This document shows positions 1-6,736 of a stretch of 6,736 nt of DNA, piece by piece. Below the pieces are notes generated by a model. It searched no databases. It was not told the DNA's origin and saw nothing but the letters and a program-made list of their open reading frames with translations. Source of the stretch: Chitinophagales bacterium (GTDB lineage Bacteria > Bacteroidota > Bacteroidia > Chitinophagales > UBA10324); assembly GCA_026786335.1 (NCBI GenBank), contig JAJAYG010000090.1:1-6736 (forward strand), written 5' to 3'. Positions within the stretch are counted from its first letter, which is position 1. Every line of letters starts with the position of its first letter. The position numbers and the translations under genes are program-made.

Positions 1-156
1 GCCTTGGGTTCCACTTGGAACGTTTGTTTTTTTTAAGACCGTATAAGGATTCTTTCTAAATGCATCCTCAGACTCTGCTTTTGTTAAGAAAGACTTGTAA
101 ACTGCTCCTTCAAATCCGAATACTTGATTTTTGCAATTGTCCCAATCTTGTTTTTC
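1..156 (-). pseudogene. 5'-truncated RNase HI-like gene: second half of viroplasmin (hybrid-binding) domain, running off the window
   Basis: The minus strand from 156 to 1 is an open frame of 52 codons with no start codon (no ATG, GTG or TTG in frame). A TGA at 159-157 lies directly upstream. The translation contains WDNCKNQVFGFEGAVYKSF followed by LTKAESEDAF. This matches my knowledge of the Cauli_VI/viroplasmin domain (W..C..QV.GF.GA.YKSF.t..EAe.AF), which in bacteria sits at the N-terminus of RNase HI and binds RNA/DNA hybrids. The usual first ~20 residues, with the YYVVWKGR..GIF-like strand, are absent; in their place is the 3' end of the large T9SS gene, which stops at 164. I therefore read it as a remnant that lost its 5' end. 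The catalytic RNase H domain, if present, would lie beyond base 1. Alternatives are a sequencing or assembly error at the junction, or a functional product started by unusual means. The family call is fairly firm; pseudogene status is inference. Confidence 0.66.
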
Positions 157-164
157 TCAATCTT
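141..164. repeat. short imperfect direct repeat at the T9SS gene / RNase HI fragment junction
   Basis: CCCAATCTT at 141-149 and CTCAATCTT at 156-164 match at 8 of 9 positions. They straddle the point where the large T9SS gene ends and the RNase HI-like frame begins. The second copy overlaps the last base of the stop codon. It could be microhomology left by a recombination event, or chance in AT-rich DNA. Confidence 0.3.
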
Positions 165-3100
165 TATTTCACCACCACCAACTTCTTAATATCAAACTGT
201 TGCCTGCCCGACGTGAGTTTGAAAAAATAAATACCTGATGAAAATGCTGTCGTATTGATGGTGGTTGTCAGATTTTCTTCATTGATGTATTCTGTTTTTA
301 ACACTTTGCCGAATACATCGGTGATGATGAGTTTCATCTCTTCTTCACTGCTCCAGTTTTTTATAAATACTATCACCTTGTCAGTTGCTGGGTTAGGATA
401 AAGCACCATATCATTTTCATTTAATTGAAGTGAAGATGGTGTTGAACCTCCAAGCAATTGCGCATAGTAAGGCGCAAAGATGTCGCGCTCGGAAGTTTTT
501 TCTATTGACATTGAATCGGGCATTAATGATTTTGCAATGTAAATTCTGTTTGCTGTTGAATCATCAATAGTGAAAACGATATTTTCTAAAGTTGTTAATG
601 TCCAACTTTGGATCGTGCTGTCAAATTGAATTTCAAGAACGGAAATATCGGAAAATGCAGCGAGCGTTGCATCACTGTAGTTTGCAATAAATGCTGAGTA
701 ATCATCTTGAAATTCATTTGTTAAAATTTTATCGGCAGTAATTGAATCAGCTTCTTCGGCTTCTTCTCCCTTTGCTTTAAAGTTGCATGGTTCACAATCA
801 AGTATAGAAGGAACACAAAAAGAAATTGGAGCAGCATAAAAACTTATCAGAGGAAATGATTGGGGAAGACAAGTTGCATTATTTCTCAATTTTAATTCTG
901 ATGATGAAGGTGGCGTGTTGGTAGCATAAGGAGGTCTCCAAATATTTTCTCTTGCATACAAATTGGGTCCGGGATGTTGAGGAACTGTGTTAAAACATAC
1001 ATCAAGTTTTAATGAAACATCAGCATCATTATAAATCCAGTTGTGATTGTAATATCCCGGATGACCACCATTGATTGCATTTGATACCGCATCAATGTTC
1101 AGTATTGTATTTACGGTTCGAATGGGTGTGCCTAAACTTGCAAGCACTCCGGAACAACCTAAATCTCCCATATTTAAAACCGATGTGAAATGTCCGTTTG
1201 GAATGGTTGACCAAGTGCCATACATGTCAATACCAAAATCCGATGACCATTCAATCACCGAACTATTGCGTATCCAAACTTTTGTATCGTAGCTGCGAAG
1301 CCCTGTATAGCAATAAGAAATTCTCGAGTGATCGTCAATAAATAAACTGAAACCGTTGACGACATTAATTCCTGTTTCAAAATCCTGAATCACTGTGTTA
1401 TTTACTTTGTGCAAGGTGCCTCCCGAAATTTCAATTCCAACCGAGCCCGCTGTATAAACATTGCTAAGTGTTGAATTACTTACCGTAATGTTTAAGCTGT
1501 TGGTTTCTTTAATAGGATTTTTACAATTAGTAAAAGTGAGATTGCTGAGCAATGCGAATACGGTGATGTTTACATTAATCACCTCAATGCCTGTGGTAAT
1601 ATCGGTGATGGTTGAGTTGCTGATGTTACAAGTAGTTAAGGGATGGTCAACAATTAATCCTGCATTCTGCACGGGCACTACATCAACACCATCAATCTTT
1701 ACATTGTCAACCACTACTGCGCCGTTCATTGTTTTTAACGAGGTATAATTGTGTACAGCAATCAATCCGTCTTTGAGTGTAAAGTTGTGCCCGTCAATGG
1801 TGAGTTGCGGTGTTTCGATGTCTAACATTTTGGTGTTGTTATTATTACCAATCATGTTTACATCGCTGCCTGAGCCAAGTGTAAGTATTGGACTTCCAAG
1901 AAAGTGAAACCAACCATATCCGTTGTGAACCATATCGGCACCGTTAGCATATTCAAGTATGCCTTCAATGCGCACTGCTTCTGTTGGAATTGATGCATCG
2001 AATCGCAAGCCCTTCGCTGTATTATTATTTTTGATGGTGAGTTTTCCGCCTTCCATTATGTGAATCAATCCATCATGCTGCACCAATAATTCTGAGCCGT
2101 CTTCAACAATGAGTTCACTGCCGTCTTCAATGTTTATTGTACCTGCTACTTCGAGTTTAGAGTTGTTGTTTAAAATTAATTTGCTTTTGTTTTTTATTTC
2201 GAGGGTTGCGTTTGATTCTATGTGGAAGTAGGAGTTTTCATTGCAGGTCATTACTGTTGGTTGGGTGAATAGATACGGGTTTTGTATGCTGCCATCTCCT
2301 TCATAAGCAACATGCTGCGTGGGGCTTGTGCCTCTATCGAGTGAAATTGAATATCCTGATTTTATGTTGAGGGAATATTCTGAGGGGTTATCGAGAGGGA
2401 GGGTGATTGTATTTACAGTTTGATGCAAATGAATATCTGGTGCACACCAGCGTACGTTGTTGACGATATCATAATCATCCCAGCGGATTTTTACTTTGAG
2501 GTCAACAGGAGTTTCTTCCATCATATTGTCGCCCCACATTGTGTTATCTCTTTCGTCAATGATTTCTATGGAGAGACCACTGAGGTGGATAGTGCGGTTT
2601 TCAAAAGTGTTATTTGAAAAATTGGGGTTATTAGATTTATAATCTAATGGGAAATCATGACATTGGTTACCACAGCCGGCATACAAGTAAGTAAGAACCG
2701 GTGAAGAAGATGGATTTGTCGAGATGGAAATTTTCTTGTTACCGTCTAACCTGAATGCATCTTGCATATCACCATAACCTGCCAGCGTAAATTCGAATTG
2801 ATTGTTAACCACTTCCCCTTTACCAAGTGCATACGTATCGTCGCTCTGTAAAATGCCATTGGGTCCTGATGTGCCGTAATCAGCCATCAGGTTCAGATCG
2901 CACATGCCTGTGAGCGGATTAGGAACTCGTGAATCCAGATCGACGGGAAGTGCGTTGCCTCCATAGCAGTAGGTTATCTTATCCGTACGAAAAGTATGAT
3001 CAAAATTTCCTTCTGCGGTTATGGGAGTAAGCCAATTGCCAAGCGAATTCGGCTGAGAATAAGATGAACCTGAAGGATAAACTAACGAACTGCTTCCCTG

Positions 3101-4339
3101 CTTTTGATCTTTCCCGACCTCGATGTAAGCGTACATTCCGGAATTCCATTCGGAAGACTCTTCCGGTATGACAGTCAGAAAATGTGTGTGATCAAAATTT
3201 GAGAGCATCTGGTGGTTTTCTATCCACAGGTACTGACTTTTAACGTCACCCAGATTTTGCCAGTCAGGATAAGGAAGCTTGATCCGTATGGCATCTCCGG
3301 TTTTGTTGAAGTCTCGCAACCAAAATTCTCCACCGTCAGGAAATGTTGAAGCAGAAAAGTCAGTAAGGTCATCCGATTCCGAAGAGCCACTTGCATCCAA
3401 AGTACTCAACAAATGCTGCTTGGGTCCTATCAAGGGTGCCTGCGTCAAATAATTTTGCCAGCCAAGCTGAAAACGGTCAAAGCCACAGAAAGAGTTGGAT
3501 ACGTTATCATACTGAGCCGTGGTGCAATACATTCGTTGCTGACCCATGAATGACCATGAATCAGCACCTCCGCTTGTATGCCAGTTGTTTCCGCCAAAAA
3601 GACCGTGCAAGTATTCAGCGGTGAAGGTGTAAAAAGATGCATCCCAGGAGCAACCACCCCATTGTGATGTTAGCGGAAACTCATAAACAGTTCCATCGTC
3701 TGTTATGCTTCCCGAGGAATAACTAACACCTGTCCCGGATATACACGCATAAGGCGCCGCATGATCTTTCCAGATGATAAACATGATGTCAATCTGATGT
3801 GTTGGATCATCCGGAATAGGCGACTTGAGAACGCCGGCAGAAGTGCCCGAGTAATTATCGAAATCTGAAAGATGCTTTCCATGAGCGGTTGTGATTTGAC
3901 CGGAATAATTATCAAGATAATCCAACACATCCTGCCCGTTTGAAACTTCAATGCTTACATAGTCGCCCAGTACGATGTACTCACCAAACGATGCCTGGTA
4001 AAAATAATCGGTTAAAGTACCGGGTGTAATATTGCTCTCTCCGGTAAAATCAGCATCAAACAAAGGACGAGCATTGGGATTTGGGTCATTGCCAGTTTCC
4101 CAATAAGGCGGCGCACAGTTTAATTCATCAGTGCAGTTGCTGCCATCAGGATTGGGCCACTCATCGTTGTTATCGTCGCCTTCGGTTTGAACATAAACAA
4201 CAAATACTCTTATCGGAACTAAGGGATCTGTCTGCACACTACGGCTATCTGCCGTTAAGGAGTAACCATACTCTGAATTTAATTGTGCGAATGCGGTGGT
4301 GGCAATAAGCAGTAGAGTAAATGTGAGGTGAGATTTCAT
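164..4339 (-). CDS. large modular T9SS-secreted protein: M6-like metallopeptidase region (first zinc ligand missing), beta-helix repeats, type A sorting domain
   Basis: This 1391-residue protein is predicted to be exported by Sec and then T9SS to the cell surface or medium. The start is well supported because it opens directly with the signal peptide MKSHLTFTLLLIATTAFAQ. Residues ~40-410 resemble M6 (immune inhibitor A-like) peptidases: AEYLHGLFGGNNWH at 241-254 in the zinc-site position, a Met-turn-like SWSFMG at 261-266, FDRFQLGW at 287-294, and YLWIENHQ (370-377) with MYAYIEVG (402-409), like the family's ENRQ/GLLI region. The first histidine of HExxH is alanine (GCT), so catalysis is doubtful. 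Residues ~580-700 form a linker with WDDYD..NNVRWC (620-632) that I recall from other large Bacteroidota secreted proteins. Residues 703-772 are short beta repeats, and ~890-1045 look like a right-handed parallel beta-helix rich in NxS/T turns. A probably helical linker (~1195-1300) precedes the canonical sorting domain, which starts LYPNPATDKV (1313) and ends KKLVVVK. The gene follows its upstream neighbour after 5 bases. The substrate or ligand is unknown. Confidence 0.9.
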   Translation of the reverse strand: MKSHLTFTLLLIATTAFAQLNSEYGYSLTADSRSVQTDPLVPIRVFVVYVQTEGDDNNDEWPNPDGSNCTDELNCAPPYWETGNDPNPNARPLFDADFTGESNITPGTLTDYFYQASFGEYIVLGDYVSIEVSNGQDVLDYLDNYSGQITTAHGKHLSDFDNYSGTSAGVLKSPIPDDPTHQIDIMFIIWKDHAAPYACISGTGVSYSSGSITDDGTVYEFPLTSQWGGCSWDASFYTFTAEYLHGLFGGNNWHTSGGADSWSFMGQQRMYCTTAQYDNVSNSFCGFDRFQLGWQNYLTQAPLIGPKQHLLSTLDASGSSESDDLTDFSASTFPDGGEFWLRDFNKTGDAIRIKLPYPDWQNLGDVKSQYLWIENHQMLSNFDHTHFLTVIPEESSEWNSGMYAYIEVGKDQKQGSSSLVYPSGSSYSQPNSLGNWLTPITAEGNFDHTFRTDKITYCYGGNALPVDLDSRVPNPLTGMCDLNLMADYGTSGPNGILQSDDTYALGKGEVVNNQFEFTLAGYGDMQDAFRLDGNKKISISTNPSSSPVLTYLYAGCGNQCHDFPLDYKSNNPNFSNNTFENRTIHLSGLSIEIIDERDNTMWGDNMMEETPVDLKVKIRWDDYDIVNNVRWCAPDIHLHQTVNTITLPLDNPSEYSLNIKSGYSISLDRGTSPTQHVAYEGDGSIQNPYLFTQPTVMTCNENSYFHIESNATLEIKNKSKLILNNNSKLEVAGTINIEDGSELIVEDGSELLVQHDGLIHIMEGGKLTIKNNNTAKGLRFDASIPTEAVRIEGILEYANGADMVHNGYGWFHFLGSPILTLGSGSDVNMIGNNNNTKMLDIETPQLTIDGHNFTLKDGLIAVHNYTSLKTMNGAVVVDNVKIDGVDVVPVQNAGLIVDHPLTTCNISNSTITDITTGIEVINVNITVFALLSNLTFTNCKNPIKETNSLNITVSNSTLSNVYTAGSVGIEISGGTLHKVNNTVIQDFETGINVVNGFSLFIDDHSRISYCYTGLRSYDTKVWIRNSSVIEWSSDFGIDMYGTWSTIPNGHFTSVLNMGDLGCSGVLASLGTPIRTVNTILNIDAVSNAINGGHPGYYNHNWIYNDADVSLKLDVCFNTVPQHPGPNLYARENIWRPPYATNTPPSSSELKLRNNATCLPQSFPLISFYAAPISFCVPSILDCEPCNFKAKGEEAEEADSITADKILTNEFQDDYSAFIANYSDATLAAFSDISVLEIQFDSTIQSWTLTTLENIVFTIDDSTANRIYIAKSLMPDSMSIEKTSERDIFAPYYAQLLGGSTPSSLQLNENDMVLYPNPATDKVIVFIKNWSSEEEMKLIITDVFGKVLKTEYINEENLTTTINTTAFSSGIYFFKLTSGRQQFDIKKLVVVK
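2024..2233 (-). repeat. short-period beta-strand repeat tract inside the large T9SS protein (residues 703-772)
   Basis: The encoded segment repeats a unit of about 8 residues of the form G/N-S-x-L-x-(I/V)-x-x, for example NATLEIKN, KSKLILNN, GSELIVED, GSELLVQH and GKLTIKNN, as expected for stacked rungs of a beta-solenoid. At the DNA level GCCGTCTTCAA occurs at 2096-2106 and again at 2120-2130. That is exactly 24 bases (8 codons) apart, so at least one unit probably arose by tandem duplication. The most likely role is a rigid stalk or binding surface between the M6-like head and the longer beta-helix. Confidence 0.6.
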
Positions 4340-4344
4340 GATCG

Positions 4345-5226
4345 TTAAGGTTTTAAAAGTTTAAATGATGATTCACGATGTTGATTAGAAATTACAAGAA
4401 GAAATAAACCACTTGACCAATCTTGGGTTTCAACAGTAACCTTGTCGAATGTGTTGATCTCTCCCCGTTTCACCATTCTGCCCCACAGATCATAAACACA
4501 ATAACTGCTCACAGGAGGTCCGTTATTCTTGATATGAAAACTTGAACTGATTAGCGTTGGATAAACTTGCCAGTCATTCTGAGTTTCTGCTCCTTCAATC
4601 ACTCCCAGTAGCCATTCCATACCATCCCACGCTGTTATTCCAAACCAAAAGGTGGAAAAGCCATTTCCACCAAGTACAATACTATCTGTTGCATAACATG
4701 ATGCAGAGATAATCGTATCTGTCATTAAGATCGTTCCGAAACAATCAATGCCCGGGTCAATACATATCATTGGAATATCAAAATAGAATCCACCCTTAGC
4801 TCGTGGCGCAGGACCCTGATCGGGATATGGAAGTGAATCAATATAAAATAAATTTCGATCCCACTTGATCTTTAATGGGAGATATGCATGCCATACACAA
4901 ACAGACTCTCCAAGAGAATTTGAGTCTGTCACATAAGATTGTCTTATTAGGAAAGTAGAAAAATTAAAAGAACAGCCATAATATACTGTGAATTCAGATG
5001 TATCAATAATTGTTTGTACTTCACCCAAAATGGTATCGTAAGGTAAAACAGATTTTGCAGTTGAATCATAACAGAAATACAAAGTATCCTTGGCCCCGCT
5101 TCCATCCTCAAACCACAATGGAAAAACCCAGGCAGGTTGAACTTGTGCGCCGGGCACGGTATAAGTTTGTGCAGCAGAAAACTGTACACAAACAAAAAAG
5201 GAAAAGAGGTAATATAATTTTTTCAT
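4345..5226 (-). CDS. small secreted protein of unknown function with divergent T9SS type A sorting domain
   Basis: I do not recognise a function. The chosen start gives 293 residues, beginning with a clean signal peptide (MKKLYYLFSFFVCVQFSAAQ). An in-frame ATG at 5274 would add 16 residues, but these include two acidic residues ahead of the hydrophobic stretch, which is unlike a signal peptide. The mature N-terminus has AWVFPLWFEDGSGAKDTLYF followed by a YD..A...PYD..LGE pattern. From memory this resembles a beta-rich opening found in other Bacteroidota secreted proteins, where it reads roughly DTLyfGyD..AtdgiD..lGE. Seven cysteines in the mature protein leave room for disulfides. The last ~73 residues (VYPTLISSSFHI, VYDLWGRMVKRG, then WSSGLFLLVIS and FKLLKP) follow the sorting-domain pattern, but PT replaces the usual PNP. 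The stop lies 5 bases before the start of the large T9SS gene, so the two are probably one transcript and may act together at the cell surface. Confidence 0.8.
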   Translation of the reverse strand: MKKLYYLFSFFVCVQFSAAQTYTVPGAQVQPAWVFPLWFEDGSGAKDTLYFCYDSTAKSVLPYDTILGEVQTIIDTSEFTVYYGCSFNFSTFLIRQSYVTDSNSLGESVCVWHAYLPLKIKWDRNLFYIDSLPYPDQGPAPRAKGGFYFDIPMICIDPGIDCFGTILMTDTIISASCYATDSIVLGGNGFSTFWFGITAWDGMEWLLGVIEGAETQNDWQVYPTLISSSFHIKNNGPPVSSYCVYDLWGRMVKRGEINTFDKVTVETQDWSSGLFLLVISNQHRESSFKLLKP

Positions 5227-5283
5227 CACACAAAGTTTTTTAAAAAATAAAACTTCTGCTGCTTCAATTACCATAAGCGAATG

Positions 5284-5291
5284 GAAAGGTA
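5284..5291 (-). promoter_or_regulatory. weak Bacteroidota -7-like motif upstream of the T9SS gene pair
   Basis: The minus strand reads TACCTTTC here, one base off the Bacteroidota -7 consensus TAnnTTTG. No TTTG lies at the expected distance upstream; the nearest TTG is too far. The motif is 57 bases ahead of the preferred start at 5226 but only 9 ahead of the ATG at 5274, so if real it would favour the shorter protein. The surrounding gap (5227-5377) is AT-rich and shows no hairpin terminator or RNA gene. Confidence 0.2.
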
Positions 5292-5377
5292 AAATAATAT
5301 TTTTGGATTGTGCTAATCAATTTTTGTTAGCTGCTTAAAATTATTTATTTCTCCCATCTCTGCTTTTTAATAAATTG

Positions 5378-6592
5378 TTATTTCGAAACAAGAATCTTAT
5401 CACCAACATGAAGATCATTGGATGAAAGGTGATTCAATTTTTTCAATTCCTCCACTGTTACATTGTATTTTTTTGAAATACCGTAAAGCGTATCACCTTT
5501 TTCTATAGTATGAATTTGTTTTTCCGAAACTGATTTTACATCAACAAGTTTCACATCGCCCGAAGTTTGTTCAGCGAGAATGGGAACTGTGTCCCGTGTT
5601 TCACGAAGATAAATTACTTCACCTGTAGCTGGCTCGGTTCCAATGATCATCAGGTTTTTTTCATAGAGTTCACGCAACTGAATTCCCTGATCGCGTGAAA
5701 TGTTGAACATGGTTTCGCCATCTGTTACAGTATGAAATTTTTCATTTCCATTATGTCGCTTGGGCTGAAGATATACGCGGTCACCTGCTTTCAATTGTGA
5801 TGTTTCAGAAATATCGTTGTAACGCATGAGGCGATTAATCCCGATCTCAAATTTTGATGCGAGTTCATTTGCCGATTCATCTTGCTGCATGGTTACGCAC
5901 TTGATATCATTAAAAACAAAAACACGCTGATTGGGAAATTTAGTTTCTGCAGGCAACACAATTTTATTTTCCTTATCAGCTGTTTCTGTTTGCGAATCGT
6001 CAGGTGTTTCTTCTTTTGATTTATTGATTTTAGCAAACCATTTGCTGCGCTCCTTATCACTTAAATCCCACTGATGCAGGTCGAAGTCCTCAATGCATTT
6101 GATAAGGATGTTTGCGTACTGCGGGTTGGTGGCGTAACCACAACTCTTCAATCCTTTTGCCCATGCTTTGTAATTATCCGAATCATAAGTAAAGAGCACG
6201 GCATATCGTTGTCTTGTTTTCAAGAAATCGGAGTGATCATCAAAAGATTCTGATGCGTTGCAATATTTTCTGAAGCACTCATTTTTTTTATCATCATCAT
6301 AGGTAAAGGATTCACCCTTCCAATCGTGGCATTTTATTCCAAAATGATTATTGGCAACGGTTGCAAGCTGACTTTGCCCTGCACCTGATTCAATAATGCC
6401 CTGCGCAAGAGTAATACTTGCTGGAATGCCAAAGTGCGCCATTTCTTCTATCGCAACTTCTTTGTATTGATTTATGTATGCCTCTACCTGCTCATCATAA
6501 GATTGAGCAAAAAGATTTGAACTTAACAAACTGATGCTTATAAAAATAAATGCTATCAACAATTTCATTCTAAAAATATTTTTAAAAACCAT
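5378..6592 (-). CDS. exported glucosaminidase (GH73-type peptidoglycan hydrolase) with three LysM-like modules
   Basis: The protein is predicted to cleave N-acetylglucosaminyl bonds in peptidoglycan, acting in the periplasm or at the wall. Residues ~9-30 form a signal peptide ending NLFAQ, with no lipobox cysteine. Residues ~36-176 are the glucosaminidase domain: GIPASITLAQGIIESGAGQS (55-74) carries the likely catalytic Glu68, and NNHFGIKCHDW, FDDHSDFL and YATNPQYANILIKCI are typical family blocks. A charged, low-complexity linker (~178-220) leads to LysM-like modules at ~223-275 (diverged), ~286-329 and ~359-403. The last is canonical (HTIEKGDTLYGISKKYNVTV) and would bind the glycan. Length, about 404 residues, fits the Bacteroidota family often named mannosyl-glycoprotein endo-beta-N-acetylglucosaminidase; that name is historical and does not indicate the substrate. 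The longest start is given. Met9 (6568) is equally plausible because MKLLIAFIF begins a complete signal peptide. The gene lies 32 bases after the methyltransferase stop, so cotranscription is likely. Confidence 0.9.
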   Translation of the reverse strand: MVFKNIFRMKLLIAFIFISISLLSSNLFAQSYDEQVEAYINQYKEVAIEEMAHFGIPASITLAQGIIESGAGQSQLATVANNHFGIKCHDWKGESFTYDDDKKNECFRKYCNASESFDDHSDFLKTRQRYAVLFTYDSDNYKAWAKGLKSCGYATNPQYANILIKCIEDFDLHQWDLSDKERSKWFAKINKSKEETPDDSQTETADKENKIVLPAETKFPNQRVFVFNDIKCVTMQQDESANELASKFEIGINRLMRYNDISETSQLKAGDRVYLQPKRHNGNEKFHTVTDGETMFNISRDQGIQLRELYEKNLMIIGTEPATGEVIYLRETRDTVPILAEQTSGDVKLVDVKSVSEKQIHTIEKGDTLYGISKKYNVTVEELKKLNHLSSNDLHVGDKILVSK

Positions 6593-6624
6593 TTTATCAA
6601 AACTTTAAACACGAAACTCAAACT

Positions 6625-6736
6625 CTATTTCTTCCTTATCATCATTACTCCATCACGAATGGTGATCAATAAATTTTCAACCCTCTCATCACCCTGCACC
6701 TTTTGATTAAACTCAACCAATGCTTTTGTCTCTGCA
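6625..6736 (-). CDS. C-terminal end of a class I SAM-dependent O-methyltransferase (partial, enters from the right edge)
   Basis: The minus strand carries 36 codons ending in TAG at 6627-6625, with the frame open to the window edge. The tail VENLLITIRDGVMMIRKK matches the end of caffeoyl-CoA/catechol-type O-methyltransferases (Methyltransf_3 family) of Bacteroidota, which typically finish VEN.LLP.RDGL..IRKK. This stretch forms the last two beta strands of the Rossmann-like fold; the SAM-binding motifs and acceptor site lie outside the window, so the substrate cannot be inferred. Preceding residues (AETKALVEFNQKVQGDER) fit the helix that leads into that strand. From memory, this methyltransferase is often found directly upstream of a LysM-glucosaminidase in this phylum, which supports both calls. 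The identification rests on a short segment. Confidence 0.72.
   Translation of the reverse strand, partial: AETKALVEFNQKVQGDERVENLLITIRDGVMMIRKK

Noticed and set aside
1461..1748. Plus-strand open frames antisense to the large T9SS gene, such as those at 1071-1292, 1461-1748 and 4081-4308.
   Set aside because: They lie wholly within a well-supported minus-strand gene, show no recognisable domains, and have composition expected from reading the opposite strand.
2700..4339. An apparent GC difference between the M6-like 5' part of the large gene (several 60-base lines near 47-50%) and parts of the beta-helix region (several near 27-32%).
   Set aside because: Hand counts of other lines overlap widely (40-45% in both parts), and beta-helix segments rich in Asn, Lys and Ile codons are AT-rich anyway. 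It does not support domain transfer without a proper sliding-window calculation.
4416..4425. CCAATCTTGG within the small T9SS gene, similar to the CAATCTT repeat at the RNase HI junction, considered as a matching insertion-site duplication.
   Set aside because: It lies inside the coding sequence of the sorting domain, not at the far end of the putative inserted unit, and the match is too short to be meaningful.
5313..5357. A 14-codon minus-strand frame (MGEINNFKQLTKID) in the gap between the glucosaminidase and the small T9SS gene.
   Set aside because: It is too short, matches nothing I recognise, and lacks the conserved residues of the missing RNase HI N-terminus that I checked it for. Short frames like this are common by chance in AT-rich DNA.
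5227..5377. A possible terminator after the glucosaminidase gene, suggested by the repeated CTGCTT elements.
   Set aside because: The copies are direct, not inverted, repeats, so they cannot form a hairpin. No GC-rich stem followed by a T-run was found.

Overview
The window looks like a piece of a Bacteroidota chromosome. The main evidence is two secreted proteins ending in type IX secretion (T9SS) C-terminal sorting domains, a LysM-glucosaminidase of the kind common in that phylum, AT-rich upstream regions without Shine-Dalgarno motifs, and moderate-to-low GC. All recognised genes lie on the minus strand, so transcription runs from high to low coordinates. No RNA genes, CRISPR arrays, insertion sequences or clear hairpin terminators were seen.

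Layout in transcription order: (1) 6625-6736 holds the last 36 codons of a gene whose product ends like a class I SAM-dependent O-methyltransferase. (2) 5378-6592 encodes an exported cell-wall hydrolase with a glucosaminidase domain and three C-terminal LysM-like modules, one of them diverged. (3) 5227-5377 is a short AT-rich gap with at most a weak promoter-like motif. (4) 4345-5226 encodes a small secreted protein of unknown function with a divergent T9SS tail. (5) Five bases later, 164-4339 encodes a 1391-residue modular secreted protein: signal peptide, M6-like metallopeptidase region, a conserved linker, a beta-repeat/parallel beta-helix region, a helical linker and a canonical T9SS tail. 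(6) Seven bases beyond its stop, 1-156 holds a start-less fragment of an RNase HI-type gene, covering the second half of the viroplasmin-like hybrid-binding domain.

The two T9SS proteins are almost certainly cotranscribed and probably both reach the cell surface or medium by Sec plus T9SS. The upstream pair (methyltransferase and glucosaminidase) looks like a separate housekeeping unit.

Two points deserve most attention. The M6-like region keeps the glutamate, second histidine, Met-turn and downstream family motifs, but has alanine where the first zinc-binding histidine should be (AEYLH), which suggests a non-catalytic or altered enzyme. The RNase HI-like fragment is broken off almost exactly at the end of the large T9SS gene, which suggests a recombination or insertion boundary, or an assembly misjoin.
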